Shown: positions 1-9,802, counted from the stretch's first letter. The stretch: DNA of 64,000 nt from Stenotrophomonas sp. SAU14A_NAIMI4_8 (GCF_003086695.1 NZ_CP025999.1:3184199-3248198), one strand, 5' to 3'. Numbers and translations: made by a program. The notes: a model not told the origin generated them from the letters alone.

Positions 1-940
1 TGTGTAAACCCACTACGTTATTCAGCGGCACTCTGGAGATAGGTGGCTGGCCGCCGATCCCCATATGGGGACGGTGCCAGTTGTAGTGGTGCAGCCATTG
101 GGTCAGCACGGAATTGCGTTGGTCCGAAGAGGCGTACTCGCAAGCGTAGGCCCACTCGCGCAAGCTGGTCTGGATGAAGCGCTCCGCCTTGCCGTTGGTG
201 CGCGGTGTGTAGGGCTTGGTCCGGATGTGCTTGATTCCAAGGGATTTGAGCAGCTTGGCAAAGGCGGTGGAGCGATAGCAGGCGCCGTTGTCGGTCAGGA
301 TCCGCTTGAAGGTGATTCCCAAGCTGGCGTAGTACTCCAGAGCGCTCAGCAGCGCTTGGCAGGCCGTTTCTCCCTGTTCGTTGGGGTGAACGCTGCTGTA
401 GGCGAGCCGGGAATGATCGTCGATGGCCACGTGGACGTACCCCCAGCCGCCGCCGGCAGCGTTTCCCCGGCGTTTGGCATCGGTTCTGTGCCCAGGCCTC
501 TGGAAGTTGCCCAGTTTCTTGATATCCAGGTGCAGCAGTCCTCCGGGCTGATCGTATTCGTATCGGATGACCGCTTTGGGCGGATCCAGCCGGCACAGCC
601 GGTTGAGGCCGTGAACACGCATCAACCGGGAAATGGTGCTGTGGCCGATCCCCAAGGCCTTGGAAATGGTCAGGTAGGTGTGCCGTTTACGGCGGCGCTC
701 CTTGATCTGCTCGACGACCGACGCAGGCGTGGCATGCGGCGTCTGGTGCGGGCGAGAGCTGCGGTTTTCCAGCCCCGACGCCCCGAACTCCCGGAATCGG
801 GCCAGCCACTTGTAGGCCGTACGCACACTTACGCCACACGCTTGTGCTGCCTCCTCCGGCCGCAGGCCCTCGTGGAGGATGCGACGGACAAGAAGTTCTC
901 GACTAAACGGCGTTAAACGGGCATTTTTATGGTTGTTCAT
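1..940 (-). CDS. IS481 family transposase (3' end outside window)
   Basis: DDE transposase that would cut and join the ends of its own element. It starts at ATG 938-940 (MNNHKNARLTPFSREL) and runs in one open frame to base 2 (313 codons, ending NNVVGLH), with no stop before the edge, so only the last residue or few are missing. The N-terminal third has two helix-turn-helix-like segments (RPEEAAQACGVSVRTAYKWL and KALGIGHSTISRLM). The catalytic core follows with HLDIKKLG (first Asp), DDHSRLAY, TDNGACYRS (second Asp) and TPRTNGKAERFI (Glu). Length and motif order fit IS481 transposases. No frameshift is seen, so the enzyme is probably intact. Confidence 0.88.
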   Translation of the reverse strand, partial: MNNHKNARLTPFSRELLVRRILHEGLRPEEAAQACGVSVRTAYKWLARFREFGASGLENRSSRPHQTPHATPASVVEQIKERRRKRHTYLTISKALGIGHSTISRLMRVHGLNRLCRLDPPKAVIRYEYDQPGGLLHLDIKKLGNFQRPGHRTDAKRRGNAAGGGWGYVHVAIDDHSRLAYSSVHPNEQGETACQALLSALEYYASLGITFKRILTDNGACYRSTAFAKLLKSLGIKHIRTKPYTPRTNGKAERFIQTSLREWAYACEYASSDQRNSVLTQWLHHYNWHRPHMGIGGQPPISRVPLNNVVGLH

Positions 941-1012
941 CCGGGCTCTTTGGGATCTGGAGAGGTGTGGTAACCACCATTTTCCAGAGATGTCCCGGAT
1001 GAACAACGTACA
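1..1012 (-). mobile_element. IS481-type insertion sequence, cut by the window edge
   Basis: An insertion sequence of about 1 kb carrying one DDE transposase read leftwards. The right-hand terminus is placed at 1012, because read on the minus strand the element begins TGTACGTTGTTCATCC, and IS481-family ends typically begin TGT. The other end lies outside the window, so neither the partner inverted repeat nor a target duplication can be checked. Family assignment rests on the transposase; the boundary is inferred. Confidence 0.75.
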
Positions 1013-1149
1013 GAGAGATCACAAGGTGTTACAGGCCTCTTCGGCGACCTGCAATTTGAAACAAACCTCATATCTATTCATGCAAACCTCGGGGTCGGAT
1101 TAGGTGTCCAACTCCCGGGGGTCACTTCACCATGGGGGCTCGTAGGCGC

Positions 1150-1230
1150 CTTGCTCGTGTGCGCAATCCTGCGCACACGGCAAGACCGGGGTTGGGCGTC
1201 CTGCCCAACCCGCCCGAGGCATGCCTCGGG
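1150..1230. repeat. Three consecutive GC-rich hairpins
   Basis: Three perfect or near-perfect stem-loops sit side by side with almost no spacing: 1150-1184 (CTTGC...GCAAG stem continuing into CGTGTGCGCA/TGCGCACACG), 1188-1211 (GGGTTGGGC/GCCCAACCC) and 1213-1230 (CCCGAGG/CCTCGGG). They occupy gene-free DNA between the IS end and the pirin gene. None has a T tract, so they do not look like intrinsic terminators. At 1235-1290 they abut a half copy of the composite element described elsewhere, recognisable by its flank CTGACAGTTTCCCGGTGACG. Confidence 0.6.
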
Positions 1231-1399
1231 CCCATGGCGCCTGCGGTCCTGCCAGCCCACACCGCCCCACCCCTGACAGTTTCCCGGTGACGGTGGGTAA
1301 ACAGCCACTTCAATTGGGATCACTACGAACTGGTGGGTGGCTACCTTGGTGGCCACCAGGAGCGAAGCGACCGGCGTTTGATTTTGATTTTCTTTTTTC

Positions 1400-1560
1400 T
1401 TTTCCGTGGCTGGACGCCCCGGGAAACCGTCAGGGGCCGGGCGGGTGGGTTGCGCAGGGGCGTGAGCCGCATGGATGCGGCGACCGAGCTTACATGGACG
1501 TACTTGCAGCGTCCCCTGCGCAACCCACCCGCCCGGCCACCCACGGAATGCGCGCACCCC
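1400..1560 (+). repeat. Composite palindromic intergenic element, copy A
   Basis: Copy A has 26-base perfect inverted arms at 1435-1460 and 1513-1538 around a 52-base core holding GCCGCATGGATGCGGC and GAGCTTACATGGACGTACTT. The left flank GGGAAACCGTCAGGGG matches the CTGACAGTT/AACTGTC flank of the other copies. The arm sequence is not the one found in copies B, C and D, yet it is exactly self-complementary. Together with the hairpins and a GTAG palindrome this explains most of the gene-free stretch 1013-1708; no gene was found there. Confidence 0.7.
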
Positions 1561-1597
1561 GCCCAGCCACGAGGGGCTGCGCCGTTGGCGGGAACCC

Positions 1598-1619
1598 CGT
1601 CGAGCAAGCTCGACGCTAC
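1598..1619 (-). repeat. SMAG/REP palindrome
   Basis: On the minus strand it reads GTAGCGTCGAGCTTGCTCGA, a GTAG head followed by a TCGAGC/GCTCGA palindrome. This matches the short GTAG-headed palindromes reported as a very large family in S. maltophilia. Confidence 0.85.
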
Positions 1620-1708
1620 GGAACAGGCTGTTACCCGCATGGGGCATGTCGCCGTCACCACGGCGTGCCATGCTGGCACCCTTGATTCCTGCCAGCGAGA
1701 ACGCCCGC

Positions 1709-2572
1709 ATGACCACCATCATCGCCCCGCGCGTGCACGACATCGGCGGCCTGGAAGTGCGCCGCGCCGTGCCCACGCTGCAGGCCCGCAGCATCGGTTC
1801 GTTCGTGTTCGTCGACCAGATGGGCCCGGCCATCATGCACCCCGGCACCGCCATCGACGTGCGCCCGCACCCGCATATCGGACTGGCCACGGTGACCTAC
1901 CTGTGGTCCGGCGCCATCGGCCACCGCGATACGCTGGGCTCGGACCAGGTGATCCGCCCCGGCGATGTGAACTGGATGACCGCCGGCCGCGGCATCGCCC
2001 ATTCCGAGCGCACGCCGCCGCCGGATCGCGGCCACGACAACCCGATCCATGGCATGCAGACCTGGGTGGCGCTGCCGAAGTCGCATGAGGAAATCGAACC
2101 GGCGTTCTACCACCACGCTGCGGCCACCCTGCCCGAGCAGCGCCGCAACGGCGTCTGGCTGCGGGTGATCGCCGGCCGCGCCTACGGCGAGGAATCGCCG
2201 GTGAAGGTCTTCGCCGATACCCTGAACGTGGCCATCGACCTGGACCCCGATGCCGAGATCGACATCGACAATGGCCACCGCGAACGAGCGCTGTACATCC
2301 TGGAAGGCCAGGCCCAGCTGGATGGCGTGGACATTCCCGCCCAGCACCTGGTCATCCCCGAAGCCGGCGCCATCGGCCGCCTGCGCGCAAAGACGCCGGT
2401 GAAGGCCATGCTGTTCGGCGGCGAACCGCTGGATGGGCCGCGCCACCTGTGGTGGAACTTCGTGTCAAGTTCCAAGGAACGCATCGAACAGGCCAAGCAC
2501 GATTGGGAAGCCGGTCGCTTCGGCACGATCCCGGGTGACGACAAGGAATTCATTCCGTTGCCGCAGTATTGA
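1709..2572 (+). CDS. Pirin family protein
   Basis: A bicupin of the pirin family, 287 aa, predicted cytoplasmic. Pirins bind one metal in the N-terminal cupin; some members are quercetinases and others act as redox-sensing regulators, so the substrate cannot be named. The metal-site segment is visible: HPHIGLATVTYLWSGAIGHRD and then WMTAGRGIAHSER supply the expected His/His/His/Glu set around residues 50-105. The C-terminal half (PVKVFADTLNVAIDL onward) is the second cupin. The ATG at 1709 (MTTIIAPRVHDIGG) is chosen because the open frame upstream runs through repeat DNA; no strong ribosome site is seen, and 1670 is an alternative. A second pirin lies 0.7 kb away on the other strand. Confidence 0.85.
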   Translation: MTTIIAPRVHDIGGLEVRRAVPTLQARSIGSFVFVDQMGPAIMHPGTAIDVRPHPHIGLATVTYLWSGAIGHRDTLGSDQVIRPGDVNWMTAGRGIAHSERTPPPDRGHDNPIHGMQTWVALPKSHEEIEPAFYHHAAATLPEQRRNGVWLRVIAGRAYGEESPVKVFADTLNVAIDLDPDAEIDIDNGHRERALYILEGQAQLDGVDIPAQHLVIPEAGAIGRLRAKTPVKAMLFGGEPLDGPRHLWWNFVSSSKERIEQAKHDWEAGRFGTIPGDDKEFIPLPQY

Positions 2573-2768
2573 CGGCAGTCGAGCGAGCTCGGCGCCAAGG
2601 CCAGTGATGGTTACATCTGCAACCGCAATTTGTGCGATCGCTCACGTTCCGTTAAGGTCGGCTTGACCTCCCGTGCACGTGCCGGGAACGTCGGCATCCG
2701 GGGATGGGATGCCCGCGCCGCCGGTGCCATCGGCGGGGACTCTAGGCCACACCACCTTGGGGGAATGC

Positions 2769-3227
2769 ATGAAGTTCGTGCCTGTTCTGTTGTCGAGCCT
2801 GTTGTTTGCCGCGGCCAACGCCGCCGCACAGGCGCCGGTTGACTGTCCTACGCTGCCAGCCAGCAGTGGCCTGCAATGGCAGCAGCAGGTGCAGAGCGAT
2901 TTCCTGATCTGCCGCGCCAGCACCGCCGACGGCCGCGAAGTGCTGAGCCTGATGCTGAGCCAACGCGATCCCAACATTCCGCTCAGCCGCTCGCTGCGCG
3001 AGGAAAAGGGCAGCTTCGGCGGCGAATCGATGTACTGGTACAAGCCCGACCTGGGTGGCCAGCAGCCGCCCGGCTATGCCGAGCGCCGCATCAGCGTGGT
3101 CAAGCTGGACAAGGGCCGCTACGCGCAGATCGCCCTGTACCCGGGCAGCACCCAGGAAATGGGCAGCCTGCAGCAGCTGGCGCAGGGCATGAGCCTGAAC
3201 CCCACTGCCGTGGCCGACGGCCGCTGA
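2769..3227 (+). CDS. Small exported protein of unknown function
   Basis: A 152-aa protein with a clear Sec signal peptide (MKFVPVLLSSLLFAAANAAAQA, cleavage likely after residue 20-22), so it is probably periplasmic or secreted. The mature part has two cysteines (DCPTL, LICRA), consistent with a disulfide, and ends with a region rich in polar residues. No family is recognised. The start at 2769 follows a purine-rich TTGGGGGAATGC and gives a normal signal peptide; the longer open frame upstream has no such feature. It lies between two pirin genes, tail to tail with the second, which gives no functional clue. Confidence 0.6.
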   Translation: MKFVPVLLSSLLFAAANAAAQAPVDCPTLPASSGLQWQQQVQSDFLICRASTADGREVLSLMLSQRDPNIPLSRSLREEKGSFGGESMYWYKPDLGGQQPPGYAERRISVVKLDKGRYAQIALYPGSTQEMGSLQQLAQGMSLNPTAVADGR

Positions 3228-3284
3228 ATGAACGCGGGGATGACTGCCTGGCAGCCTCCCCGCCGTCCCGCCCGGCGCTACCGC

Positions 3285-4136
3285 TCAGAAGCGGCCTTCC
3301 TGGAAATCGACGAAGGCCTGCATCAGTTCCTGCCGGGTGTTCATCACGAACGGCCCGTGGCGCATGACCGGCTCGCGCAGCGGACGGCCCGCCACCAGGA
3401 TCAGCCGCGCGCCCTCGGCGCCGGCCGACACGTGCAGCTGCTCGCCACCGCCCAGCACGGCCAGTTCCTGCCGCGCCACATCGCGCGCCGCATCCTGCTC
3501 GCCCACGGTCAGCGCACCTTCGAACACGTAGGCGAAGGCGTTGTGGCCTTCCGGCAGCGTGTACGTCCAGGCGCGATCAGGCGCCAGGGTGATATCCAGA
3601 TAGACCGGATCGGTGGCCGGCTGCGCGATCGGCCCTGCGGTGCCATCGACCGTACCGGCGATCACCTTCACCTGCACGCCGTCGGCCGGCTGTACCACCG
3701 GAATGCGCTCGGGCGCGAACTCCTGGTACTTCGGCTCGGTCATCTTGTCCCGCGCCGGCAGGTTCACCCACAGCTGGAAGCCACGCATCTGCCCGCTTTC
3801 CTGCTCGGGCATCTCCGAATGCACCAGGCCGCGGCCGGCGGTCATCCACTGCACGCTGCCCGGGGTCAGCAGGCCTTCGTTGCCGTGGTTGTCGCGGTGC
3901 CGCATGCGCCCGTCCAGCATGTAGGTGACGGTCTCGAAGCCCCGGTGCGGGTGCTCCGGGAAGCCGGCGATGTAGTCCTCGGCGCGGTCGGTGCCGAATT
4001 CATCCAACAGCAGGAAGGGGTCCAGATCCGGCAGCGAGGGGCCACCGATGACCCGGGTCAGGCGCACGCCGGCGCCGTCGGACGTGGGCATGCCACGGAT
4101 CGTGCGCAGCACGCGCACCGGCTCGGGAAGACTCAT
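3285..4136 (-). CDS. Pirin family protein (YhhW-like)
   Basis: Second pirin, 283 aa, a metal-binding bicupin. HPHRGFETVTYMLDGRMRHRD and SVQWMTAGRGLVHSEMPEQ carry the metal ligands. The rest matches the longer YhhW/quercetinase-like branch (LWVNLPARDKM, the C-terminal cupin, FVMNTRQELMQAFVDFQEGRF at the end, typical of this branch). The start at 4136 (MSLPEPVRVL) has a good ribosome site, AGGAGTTGCC, directly upstream. It is divergent from cstA with about 230 bases between the starts. Its sequence differs strongly from the pirin at 1709, so this pair is not a recent duplication. Confidence 0.88.
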   Translation of the reverse strand: MSLPEPVRVLRTIRGMPTSDGAGVRLTRVIGGPSLPDLDPFLLLDEFGTDRAEDYIAGFPEHPHRGFETVTYMLDGRMRHRDNHGNEGLLTPGSVQWMTAGRGLVHSEMPEQESGQMRGFQLWVNLPARDKMTEPKYQEFAPERIPVVQPADGVQVKVIAGTVDGTAGPIAQPATDPVYLDITLAPDRAWTYTLPEGHNAFAYVFEGALTVGEQDAARDVARQELAVLGGGEQLHVSAGAEGARLILVAGRPLREPVMRHGPFVMNTRQELMQAFVDFQEGRF

Positions 4137-4369
4137 GGCAACTCCTGTGGGATGGATGCCCATGAAGATGGACGCTGCAGCGCGGCAGGCCAATGGATGG
4201 CGCCGCAACCGATTGTTCCATTGCTGGTGTTTGCCGCGCGTCATGTCCGCCGCGCGGCATCGCCTGCGTTGTGTTCGACCAAAGTACTACCGAAGAAGGC
4301 TCCCGTGGACATTGACCCTGCCAAGGGCACGCGGGACTCTTTCACTGTCTTTCCGGGAGAGAGCACCTC

Positions 4370-6451
4370 ATGAAAGGGTTTTCCAAACTGGGCTGGGCCG
4401 CACTGGCCCTGCTCGGCGCGTTCTGTCTGGGCACCGTCGCCCTGCGCCGCGGCGAACACATCAACGCACTGTGGATCGTGGTGGCCGCGGTATCGCTGTA
4501 TCTGGTCGCCTATCGCTACTACAGCCTGTTCATCGCCAACAAGGTGATGCAGCTCGATCCGACCCGGGCCACCCCGGCGGTGATCAACAACGACGGTCTG
4601 GACTACGTACCGACCAACAAACACGTGCTGTTCGGCCACCACTTCGCCGCCATTGCCGGCGCCGGCCCGCTGGTGGGCCCGGTGCTGGCCGCGCAGATGG
4701 GCTACCTGCCCGGCCTGCTGTGGCTGGTGGTGGGCGTGGTGCTGGCCGGCGCAGTGCAAGACTTCATGGTCCTGTTCCTGTCCAGCCGCCGCAACGGCCG
4801 CTCGCTGGGTGACCTGGTGCGCGAGGAAATGGGCCAGGTGCCCGGCACCATCGCCCTGTTCGGAGCCTTCCTGATCATGATCATCATCCTGGCGGTGCTG
4901 GCCATGGTGGTGGTGAAGGCGCTGGCGGAAAGCCCGTGGGGCATGTTCACGGTGATCGCCACGATGCCCATCGCGATCCTGATGGGCGTGTACATGCGCT
5001 ACATCCGGCCGGGCAAGATCGGTGAGATTTCCGTGGTGGGCCTGATCCTGCTGCTGGCCGCGATCTGGTTCGGCGGCAAGGTGGCGGCCGACCCGGTCTG
5101 GGGCCCGGCCTTCACCTTCACCGGTACCCAGATCACCTGGATGCTGATCGGCTATGGCTTCGTCGCATCGGTGCTGCCGGTGTGGCTGCTGCTGGCCCCG
5201 CGCGATTACCTGTCGACCTTCCTGAAGATCGGCACGATCATCGCCCTGGCCATCGGTATCGTGGTGGTGATGCCGGAACTGAAGATGCCGGCACTGACCC
5301 AGTTCGCCGCCAGCGGTGACGGCCCGGTGTGGAAGGGCGGCATGTTCCCGTTCCTGTTCATCACCATCGCCTGCGGCGCGGTGTCCGGTTTCCATGCGCT
5401 GATTTCCTCGGGCACCACGCCCAAGCTGCTGGCCAATGAAGCGCACATGCGCTACATCGGCTACGGCGGCATGCTGATGGAATCGTTCGTGGCGGTGATG
5501 GCGCTGGTGGCAGCCTCGATCATCGATCCGGGCATCTACTTCGCCATGAACAGCCCTGCAGCGGTGATCGGTGCCGACGCCGTTTCGGCCGCGCACTACA
5601 TCACCAACACCTGGGGCTTCACCATCACCCCGGAACAGTTGAATGCCACGGCGGCGGCGATCGGTGAACCGACCATCCTGCACCGCGCCGGTGGTGCGCC
5701 CACGCTGGCGGTGGGCATCGCGCAGATCCTGCACGAGGCCATTCCCAGCAGCAGCGACGCCATGATGGCGTTCTGGTACCACTTCGCGATCCTGTTCGAA
5801 GCGCTGTTCATCCTGACCGCCGTGGATGCCGGTACCCGTGCCGGCCGCTTCATGCTGCAGGACCTGCTGGGCAACTTCGTGCCGGCCCTGAAGAAGACCG
5901 AATCGTGGACGGCCAACATCATCGGCACGGCCGGCTGCGTGGCGCTGTGGGGCTACCTGCTGTACACCGGCGTGGTCGATCCGTTCGGTGGCATCCAGAC
6001 GCTGTGGCCGCTGTTCGGCATTTCCAACCAGATGCTGGCCGGTATCGCGCTGATGCTGGGCACGGTGGTGCTGTTCAAGATGAAGCGTGACCGCTACGCG
6101 TGGGTGACCGCCGTGCCGGCCGTGTGGCTGCTGATCTGCACCACGTATGCGGGCTTCATCAAGATCTTCGACAGCAACCCGGCGCAGGGTTTCCTGGCAC
6201 AGGCGCACAAGTACCAGGCCGCCATTGCCAGTGACACCATCACCGCACCGGCCAAGACCGTGGCGCAGATGCAGCAGATCGTGGTCAATGCCTACGTCAA
6301 CACCGGCCTGACCGCGCTGTTCCTGCTGGTGGTGGCCTCGGTGCTGGTGTATGCGATCAAGACCATCCTGGCCGCCCGTCGCAACCCGCAGCGGACCGAC
6401 CGCGAGACCCCGTACGTGGCGCTGAAGCCGCACGAAATGGTGGATCTGTAA
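4370..6451 (+). CDS. cstA: Carbon starvation protein CstA (peptide/pyruvate transporter family)
   Basis: Inner-membrane permease of 693 aa. E. coli CstA and its paralogue BtsT (YjiY) import pyruvate, and CstA has also been linked to peptide uptake during starvation. The family signature is complete: [37 protein letters not shown] near residues 80-120, then [34 protein letters not shown], and the C-terminal [16 protein letters not shown]. About 16 hydrophobic segments are visible. The start at 4370 follows GGGAGAGAGCACCTC. The stop shares one base with the next ATG (TAATG), so cstA and the YbdD-like gene are translationally coupled, the usual arrangement for this pair. Confidence 0.95.
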   Translation: MKGFSKLGWAALALLGAFCLGTVALRRGEHINALWIVVAAVSLYLVAYRYYSLFIANKVMQLDPTRATPAVINNDGLDYVPTNKHVLFGHHFAAIAGAGPLVGPVLAAQMGYLPGLLWLVVGVVLAGAVQDFMVLFLSSRRNGRSLGDLVREEMGQVPGTIALFGAFLIMIIILAVLAMVVVKALAESPWGMFTVIATMPIAILMGVYMRYIRPGKIGEISVVGLILLLAAIWFGGKVAADPVWGPAFTFTGTQITWMLIGYGFVASVLPVWLLLAPRDYLSTFLKIGTIIALAIGIVVVMPELKMPALTQFAASGDGPVWKGGMFPFLFITIACGAVSGFHALISSGTTPKLLANEAHMRYIGYGGMLMESFVAVMALVAASIIDPGIYFAMNSPAAVIGADAVSAAHYITNTWGFTITPEQLNATAAAIGEPTILHRAGGAPTLAVGIAQILHEAIPSSSDAMMAFWYHFAILFEALFILTAVDAGTRAGRFMLQDLLGNFVPALKKTESWTANIIGTAGCVALWGYLLYTGVVDPFGGIQTLWPLFGISNQMLAGIALMLGTVVLFKMKRDRYAWVTAVPAVWLLICTTYAGFIKIFDSNPAQGFLAQAHKYQAAIASDTITAPAKTVAQMQQIVVNAYVNTGLTALFLLVVASVLVYAIKTILAARRNPQRTDRETPYVALKPHEMVDL

Positions 6452-6675
6452 TGAGTACCCAACTGGTTCCGGTAGGCCAGTACCAGGCGCACCGCCGCAT
6501 CTGGCGGCGCCTGGTGCAGACCGCGCGGCTGTGCTGTGGCATTCCTGATTACGACAACTACGTCCGGCACATGCTGGAAAAGCATCCGGATCAGGAGCCG
6601 ATGGACTACAAGACGTTCTTCCGCGAGCGACAGGAAGCGCGATACGGCGGCCGCAACGGCGGGCGCTGCTGCTGA
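6451..6675 (+). CDS. YbdD/YjiX family small protein
   Basis: A 74-aa protein of the DUF466 family, which almost always follows cstA or btsT and in E. coli is needed for full pyruvate transport. The conserved part is present: [49 protein letters not shown]. The tail GGRNGGRCC is cysteine-ended, as in relatives. Its start codon overlaps the cstA stop by one base. Function as an accessory subunit is inferred from the family and the coupling. Confidence 0.92.
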   Translation: MSTQLVPVGQYQAHRRIWRRLVQTARLCCGIPDYDNYVRHMLEKHPDQEPMDYKTFFRERQEARYGGRNGGRCC

Positions 6676-6677
6676 GG

Positions 6678-6985
6678 TGCTGTATGGGTGCCGGGCTTGC
6701 AGCCCGGCGCCCGCAGAAGCCAGAGCAACTGCCACTGCGACTGCAAGAGCGTCGGCTCTGGGTTTCTGTTTGTTTGGCGGGGCGGTGTCGGATTGCGGGG
6801 ACGCCGCAAGTCCCCCTCCGGGGCCCGGCCCAGGCGCTGGCGGCTGGGCGTTCGGGCGCTTGCGAAGCAGTGCTTCGCAAGCAAAGCGCCCTCACCCATG
6901 TAGGCTTGGCCGCCGCATCCATGCGGCGGACACCCCGCAATCCGACACCGCCCCACCTTCGACAGATTGCCGGTGACGGCGGGAC
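6678..6985 (-). repeat. Composite palindromic intergenic element, copy B
   Basis: The longest copy. In order: a hairpin (GCCGGGCTTGCAGCCCGGC, about 6688-6706), degenerate CAACTGCCACTGCGACTGC, then 22-base perfect arms at 6779-6800 and 6933-6954. Between the arms lies the family core (TAGGCTTGGCCGCCGCATCC) plus an extra inner palindrome, GCTTGCGAAGC/GCTTCGCAAGC at 6858-6882. The outer flank is TTCGACAGATTGCCGGTGACGG. The core runs in the opposite orientation to copies A, D and E. It starts just after the ybdD-like stop and could influence the end of that transcript. Confidence 0.7.
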
Positions 6986-6991
6986 ACACGC

Positions 6992-7031
6992 GGGGTCAGA
7001 TCCGTTTCCCGAAGGGAACGGATCTGACCCC
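6992..7031. repeat. GGGGTCAGATCC long palindrome
   Basis: A 40-base near-perfect hairpin reading GGGGTCAGATCCGTTTCC and its complement, followed on the plus strand by ATTTTGTTT. It could act as a rightward terminator. Two relatives occur at 17093-17132 and 39763-39801, so this is a dispersed family rather than a one-off terminator. Confidence 0.7.
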
Positions 7032-7057
7032 ATTTTGTTTGTCGATATCTGACAGAA

Positions 7058-7086
7058 GTGCCGACCAACGGTCGGCACCCACCTAC
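7058..7086 (-). repeat. SMAG/REP palindrome
   Basis: GTGCCGACC/GGTCGGCAC palindrome with the GTAG head lying on the minus-strand side (CACCTAC on the plus strand). It sits immediately before half-element E, at the point where that element's left arm is missing. Confidence 0.7.
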
Positions 7087-7236
7087 AGCCGCGCGACCGA
7101 GCCTCCATGGACGGATTCACGGCGTCTCCTGTAACCGGCCCCACCCCGCCATCCCGCGGAATGCCCGCTGTTGCTGTTGCTTCAGTCGAGCATGGCTCGA
7201 CTCTACAGCGGGTGCAGGGCTGCAAGCCCTGCTGGC
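7087..7236 (+). repeat. Composite intergenic element, half copy E
   Basis: Only the right half of the composite family is present: GCGACCGAGCCTCCATGGAC core, one arm (around GTAACCGGCCCCACCCC, to about 7148), CCCGCGGAAT flank, a short TTGCTGTTGC hexamer-like run, and the terminal hairpin GCAGGGCTGCAAGCCCTGC at about 7213-7231. A SMAG palindrome (7184-7206, minus strand) is inserted inside it. The hairpin lies just past the stop of the gene at 7237 and could help terminate that leftward transcript. Confidence 0.6.
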
Positions 7237-8379
7237 CTAGTCCACCAGGGTGATGGGCGTGAGGGTGACCTTGGCGTTGTTCGCCGCGCCCATGCGGTCG
7301 GTGTAGCCCTGCCCGCGCTGCAGCAGGTAGAAGCTGTCCAGGTAATCGATATCGTTGGCAAACCACGAGGTCGGCATGGCCTTGAGGATCGCCCCGGCGA
7401 TATCGGCAATCACCGCGTACTCGGGAGCGAACGCGCCCAGCGCCGTCTTCACCCCGGTGGCCAGGGCGACCAGCAGCTCCTGGTAGTTGGTATCGCCATC
7501 GTCTTCAAACAGCTGCACGTTGGCCGCGTTGAAGCGGTAGTTGCCCCAGATCACCAACGGCTGCTGGGGCGTGTAGTCGGTCTGGTCATGATCCAGCCAC
7601 GGCATGTCCACCGTCATCATTTCCGGTTCGGTGGCGTCGACCTGCAGGCCTGACACGACCGCGAACACTTCGGCCGCGCCCAGCGCCCACGGCTCCTGGT
7701 CGTCATTCAGACGAATACGGTCCAGGCGGGTGATGTCCAGCGAGGCGCTGGCACCGTCGGCCGACAGGGTGATGCGTTCGGGTGACTGCAGCCCGCGCGC
7801 GCGCAGGCCCGCGTTGACCAGAGCCATGCCTTCCTTCACTGCACGGCGGGTATCCACGTCCACGATCAGCACGGGCACGTCCGGCGCCTGCCGGGCATCG
7901 AGCAGGTGCGCGCGGCCCTGTGCGTCGTACGCGGTCAGCGTGGTCCAGTCGCGGTCGTTGCCGCGTGGCAGGCTGGCCACCCACAACCGCTCCGGCGCGA
8001 CCGCAGCCAGCGAGGCACCTGCAGGCACGAACGCCCGCAGCTGCAGCAGCCCCGGCCCCTGCTGGGCCAGACCCTTGCGCTGGCGCACCTGCTGGTCCTG
8101 CGTGGCCAGCAGCGTGCTGGCGCGGGTGCGTGCCTGCGGATCGAAGCGGGCCATCACCTGCTGCAGGGCGACTCCCTGCTCCGGCCCCGACTGCAGGGCA
8201 GCGCGCGCACTGGCGGCAAACCCCGGCTGGGCCAGCAACGCGGCAACCTCGCGCGCGCTGCTTTCGGTGATCGCCTGTACGTCAGCGCGCTGCGGTGTCA
8301 AAGGCGCCTGCGCGAAGGCGCTGCCAGCGGCAAGCACCAGGGTCAGTACTGCCGCACGAAACATCCGTTCTTTCGTCAT
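7237..8379 (-). CDS. Exported protein of unknown function (possibly DUF3103)
   Basis: A 380-aa protein with a signal peptide ([26 protein letters not shown]), so periplasmic or secreted. The mature part begins with helical heptad-like sequence (residues 30-110, [20 protein letters not shown]). A beta-rich region follows with [21 protein letters not shown], a [15 protein letters not shown] segment and a C-terminal block [36 protein letters not shown] associate this layout with DUF3103 but could not confirm it. ATG 8379 is preferred over 8385 because CCCAGG then lies about seven bases upstream. No catalytic motif was recognised. Confidence 0.6.
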   Translation of the reverse strand: MTKERMFRAAVLTLVLAAGSAFAQAPLTPQRADVQAITESSAREVAALLAQPGFAASARAALQSGPEQGVALQQVMARFDPQARTRASTLLATQDQQVRQRKGLAQQGPGLLQLRAFVPAGASLAAVAPERLWVASLPRGNDRDWTTLTAYDAQGRAHLLDARQAPDVPVLIVDVDTRRAVKEGMALVNAGLRARGLQSPERITLSADGASASLDITRLDRIRLNDDQEPWALGAAEVFAVVSGLQVDATEPEMMTVDMPWLDHDQTDYTPQQPLVIWGNYRFNAANVQLFEDDGDTNYQELLVALATGVKTALGAFAPEYAVIADIAGAILKAMPTSWFANDIDYLDSFYLLQRGQGYTDRMGAANNAKVTLTPITLVD

Positions 8380-8522
8380 GGTCATGCCTGGGCAGAGGCT
8401 GGCGGCTGCCAGCGGAAGTGCCCACGGTACGGAGCGCACCGGATCGGTTCCGGTATGCACCGCACAGTTCGTGCGGTTGCCGGGGAATGCGTCAGGCGCG
8501 GCCTGCGCATTCCCCCGGCCGG

Positions 8523-9773
8523 TTACGCGCCCGCCATCGCCTTCAGGATCAAGCCGGTGACGTAGGCCAGGCCGGTGCCGGTGGCATAGCCCACCGTTCC
8601 CAACAGCACGCCCACCGGCGCCAGCGACGGATGGAACGCAGCGGCCACCACCGGCGCCGATGCGGCCGCGCCAATATTGCCCATCGAGCCGACACCGAAG
8701 AAGAACAGCGGTGCGCGCACCAGGCGTGCCACGATCCACAGCACCAGCACGTGGGTGGCCATCCAGATCAGGCCCAGGACGAACAGCCAGGGGCGATCCA
8801 GCAGCGACAGCAGGTCCATCTGCATGCCGATGCAGGCAATCAGGAAGTACAGGAACACGGTGCCCAGGCGCGATGCACCAGCCGATTCCAGGCGCCGTGC
8901 GCGGGTGAAGCTCAGGCCCAGGCCGAAGGCGGTGGACAGCAGCACCACCCACACGAACTGGCTGTCCAGGCTGAACTGGCTGGACCAGCCGACGTTGGCC
9001 TTGAACCAGGCGGCCAGCTGCGCGGCAATGGCATGTGCCAGCCCCACCCCGCCCAGCGCCACGCCGACGATCACCATCAGGTCGGTGAGGGTGGGAATGC
9101 GCGAGTTCTGCGCTTCATAGGCACTGATACGCGCCTTCATCTCATCGATGGCGCGGGTATCAGCACCGCTGCGGGTGTCGATCTGCTGCGCACGGTTGGC
9201 CAGGAACAGCAGGATGGCCATCCACAGGCTGGCGCAGGCCACATCGACCACGGCGAACTGGCCGAAGGTGGTGGCGTCGGTGCCGAAGATCTCGCGCATG
9301 GCCACCATGTTGGCGCCGCCACCGATCCAGCTGCCCGCCAGCGCGGCCATGCCCGCCCAGGTATCGCCGGCCACGGTTTCCGGATGGATGAACTTCATCA
9401 CCTGGAAGGACACGATGGCACCGAGCATGATGCCTGCCGTACCGGCGCAGAACACCAGGATCAGCTTCGGGCCGAGCTTGGCGATACCTTTCAGGTCGAT
9501 CGACAGCGTCAGCAGCACCAGCGCTGCCGGCAGCAGCACGTCACGGGCGATCGGGTTGTACAGGGCGGTGTTGTGGCCATCGATCAGCCCAACGGTGTTG
9601 TAGATGGCCGGAATGAAGTAGCACAGCAGCAGGGCCGGCACCCAGGCGAAGATCTTCTTCAGCAGCGGGGTGGGGCCACTGGCGGCCCAGAAGATCAGGG
9701 CCAGGGTGGCAGCAATCAGGCCAAGGCCTACGATATCGCTGGTGATCAGCGCGGTAGCGGGTTCGGTCGGCAT
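8523..9773 (-). CDS. DUF819 family integral membrane protein
   Basis: A 416-aa protein with about 11 hydrophobic segments, resembling DUF819 (YjcL-like) membrane proteins, whose substrate is unknown. Family-like features are the short N-terminal segment then [56 protein letters not shown] near the middle and [31 protein letters not shown] near the end; these glycine-rich loops suggest a transporter fold with internal pseudo-symmetry. The start at 9773 has AGAGGATCCC upstream. A terminator-like hairpin lies in its leader at 9803-9831. It shares the leftward direction of the exported-protein gene (143 bases apart), but a common operon is not clear. Confidence 0.85.
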   Translation of the reverse strand: MPTEPATALITSDIVGLGLIAATLALIFWAASGPTPLLKKIFAWVPALLLCYFIPAIYNTVGLIDGHNTALYNPIARDVLLPAALVLLTLSIDLKGIAKLGPKLILVFCAGTAGIMLGAIVSFQVMKFIHPETVAGDTWAGMAALAGSWIGGGANMVAMREIFGTDATTFGQFAVVDVACASLWMAILLFLANRAQQIDTRSGADTRAIDEMKARISAYEAQNSRIPTLTDLMVIVGVALGGVGLAHAIAAQLAAWFKANVGWSSQFSLDSQFVWVVLLSTAFGLGLSFTRARRLESAGASRLGTVFLYFLIACIGMQMDLLSLLDRPWLFVLGLIWMATHVLVLWIVARLVRAPLFFFGVGSMGNIGAAASAPVVAAAFHPSLAPVGVLLGTVGYATGTGLAYVTGLILKAMAGA

Positions 9774-9802
9774 GGGATCCTCTGTCGATCGAAAGGGCGT
9801 GG

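Noticed and set aside
1150..1230. Hairpin cluster as an attC/integron or replication origin
   Set aside because: No integrase, no R'/R'' core sites, no DnaA boxes or AT-rich unwinding region nearby; treated as repeat-derived hairpins.
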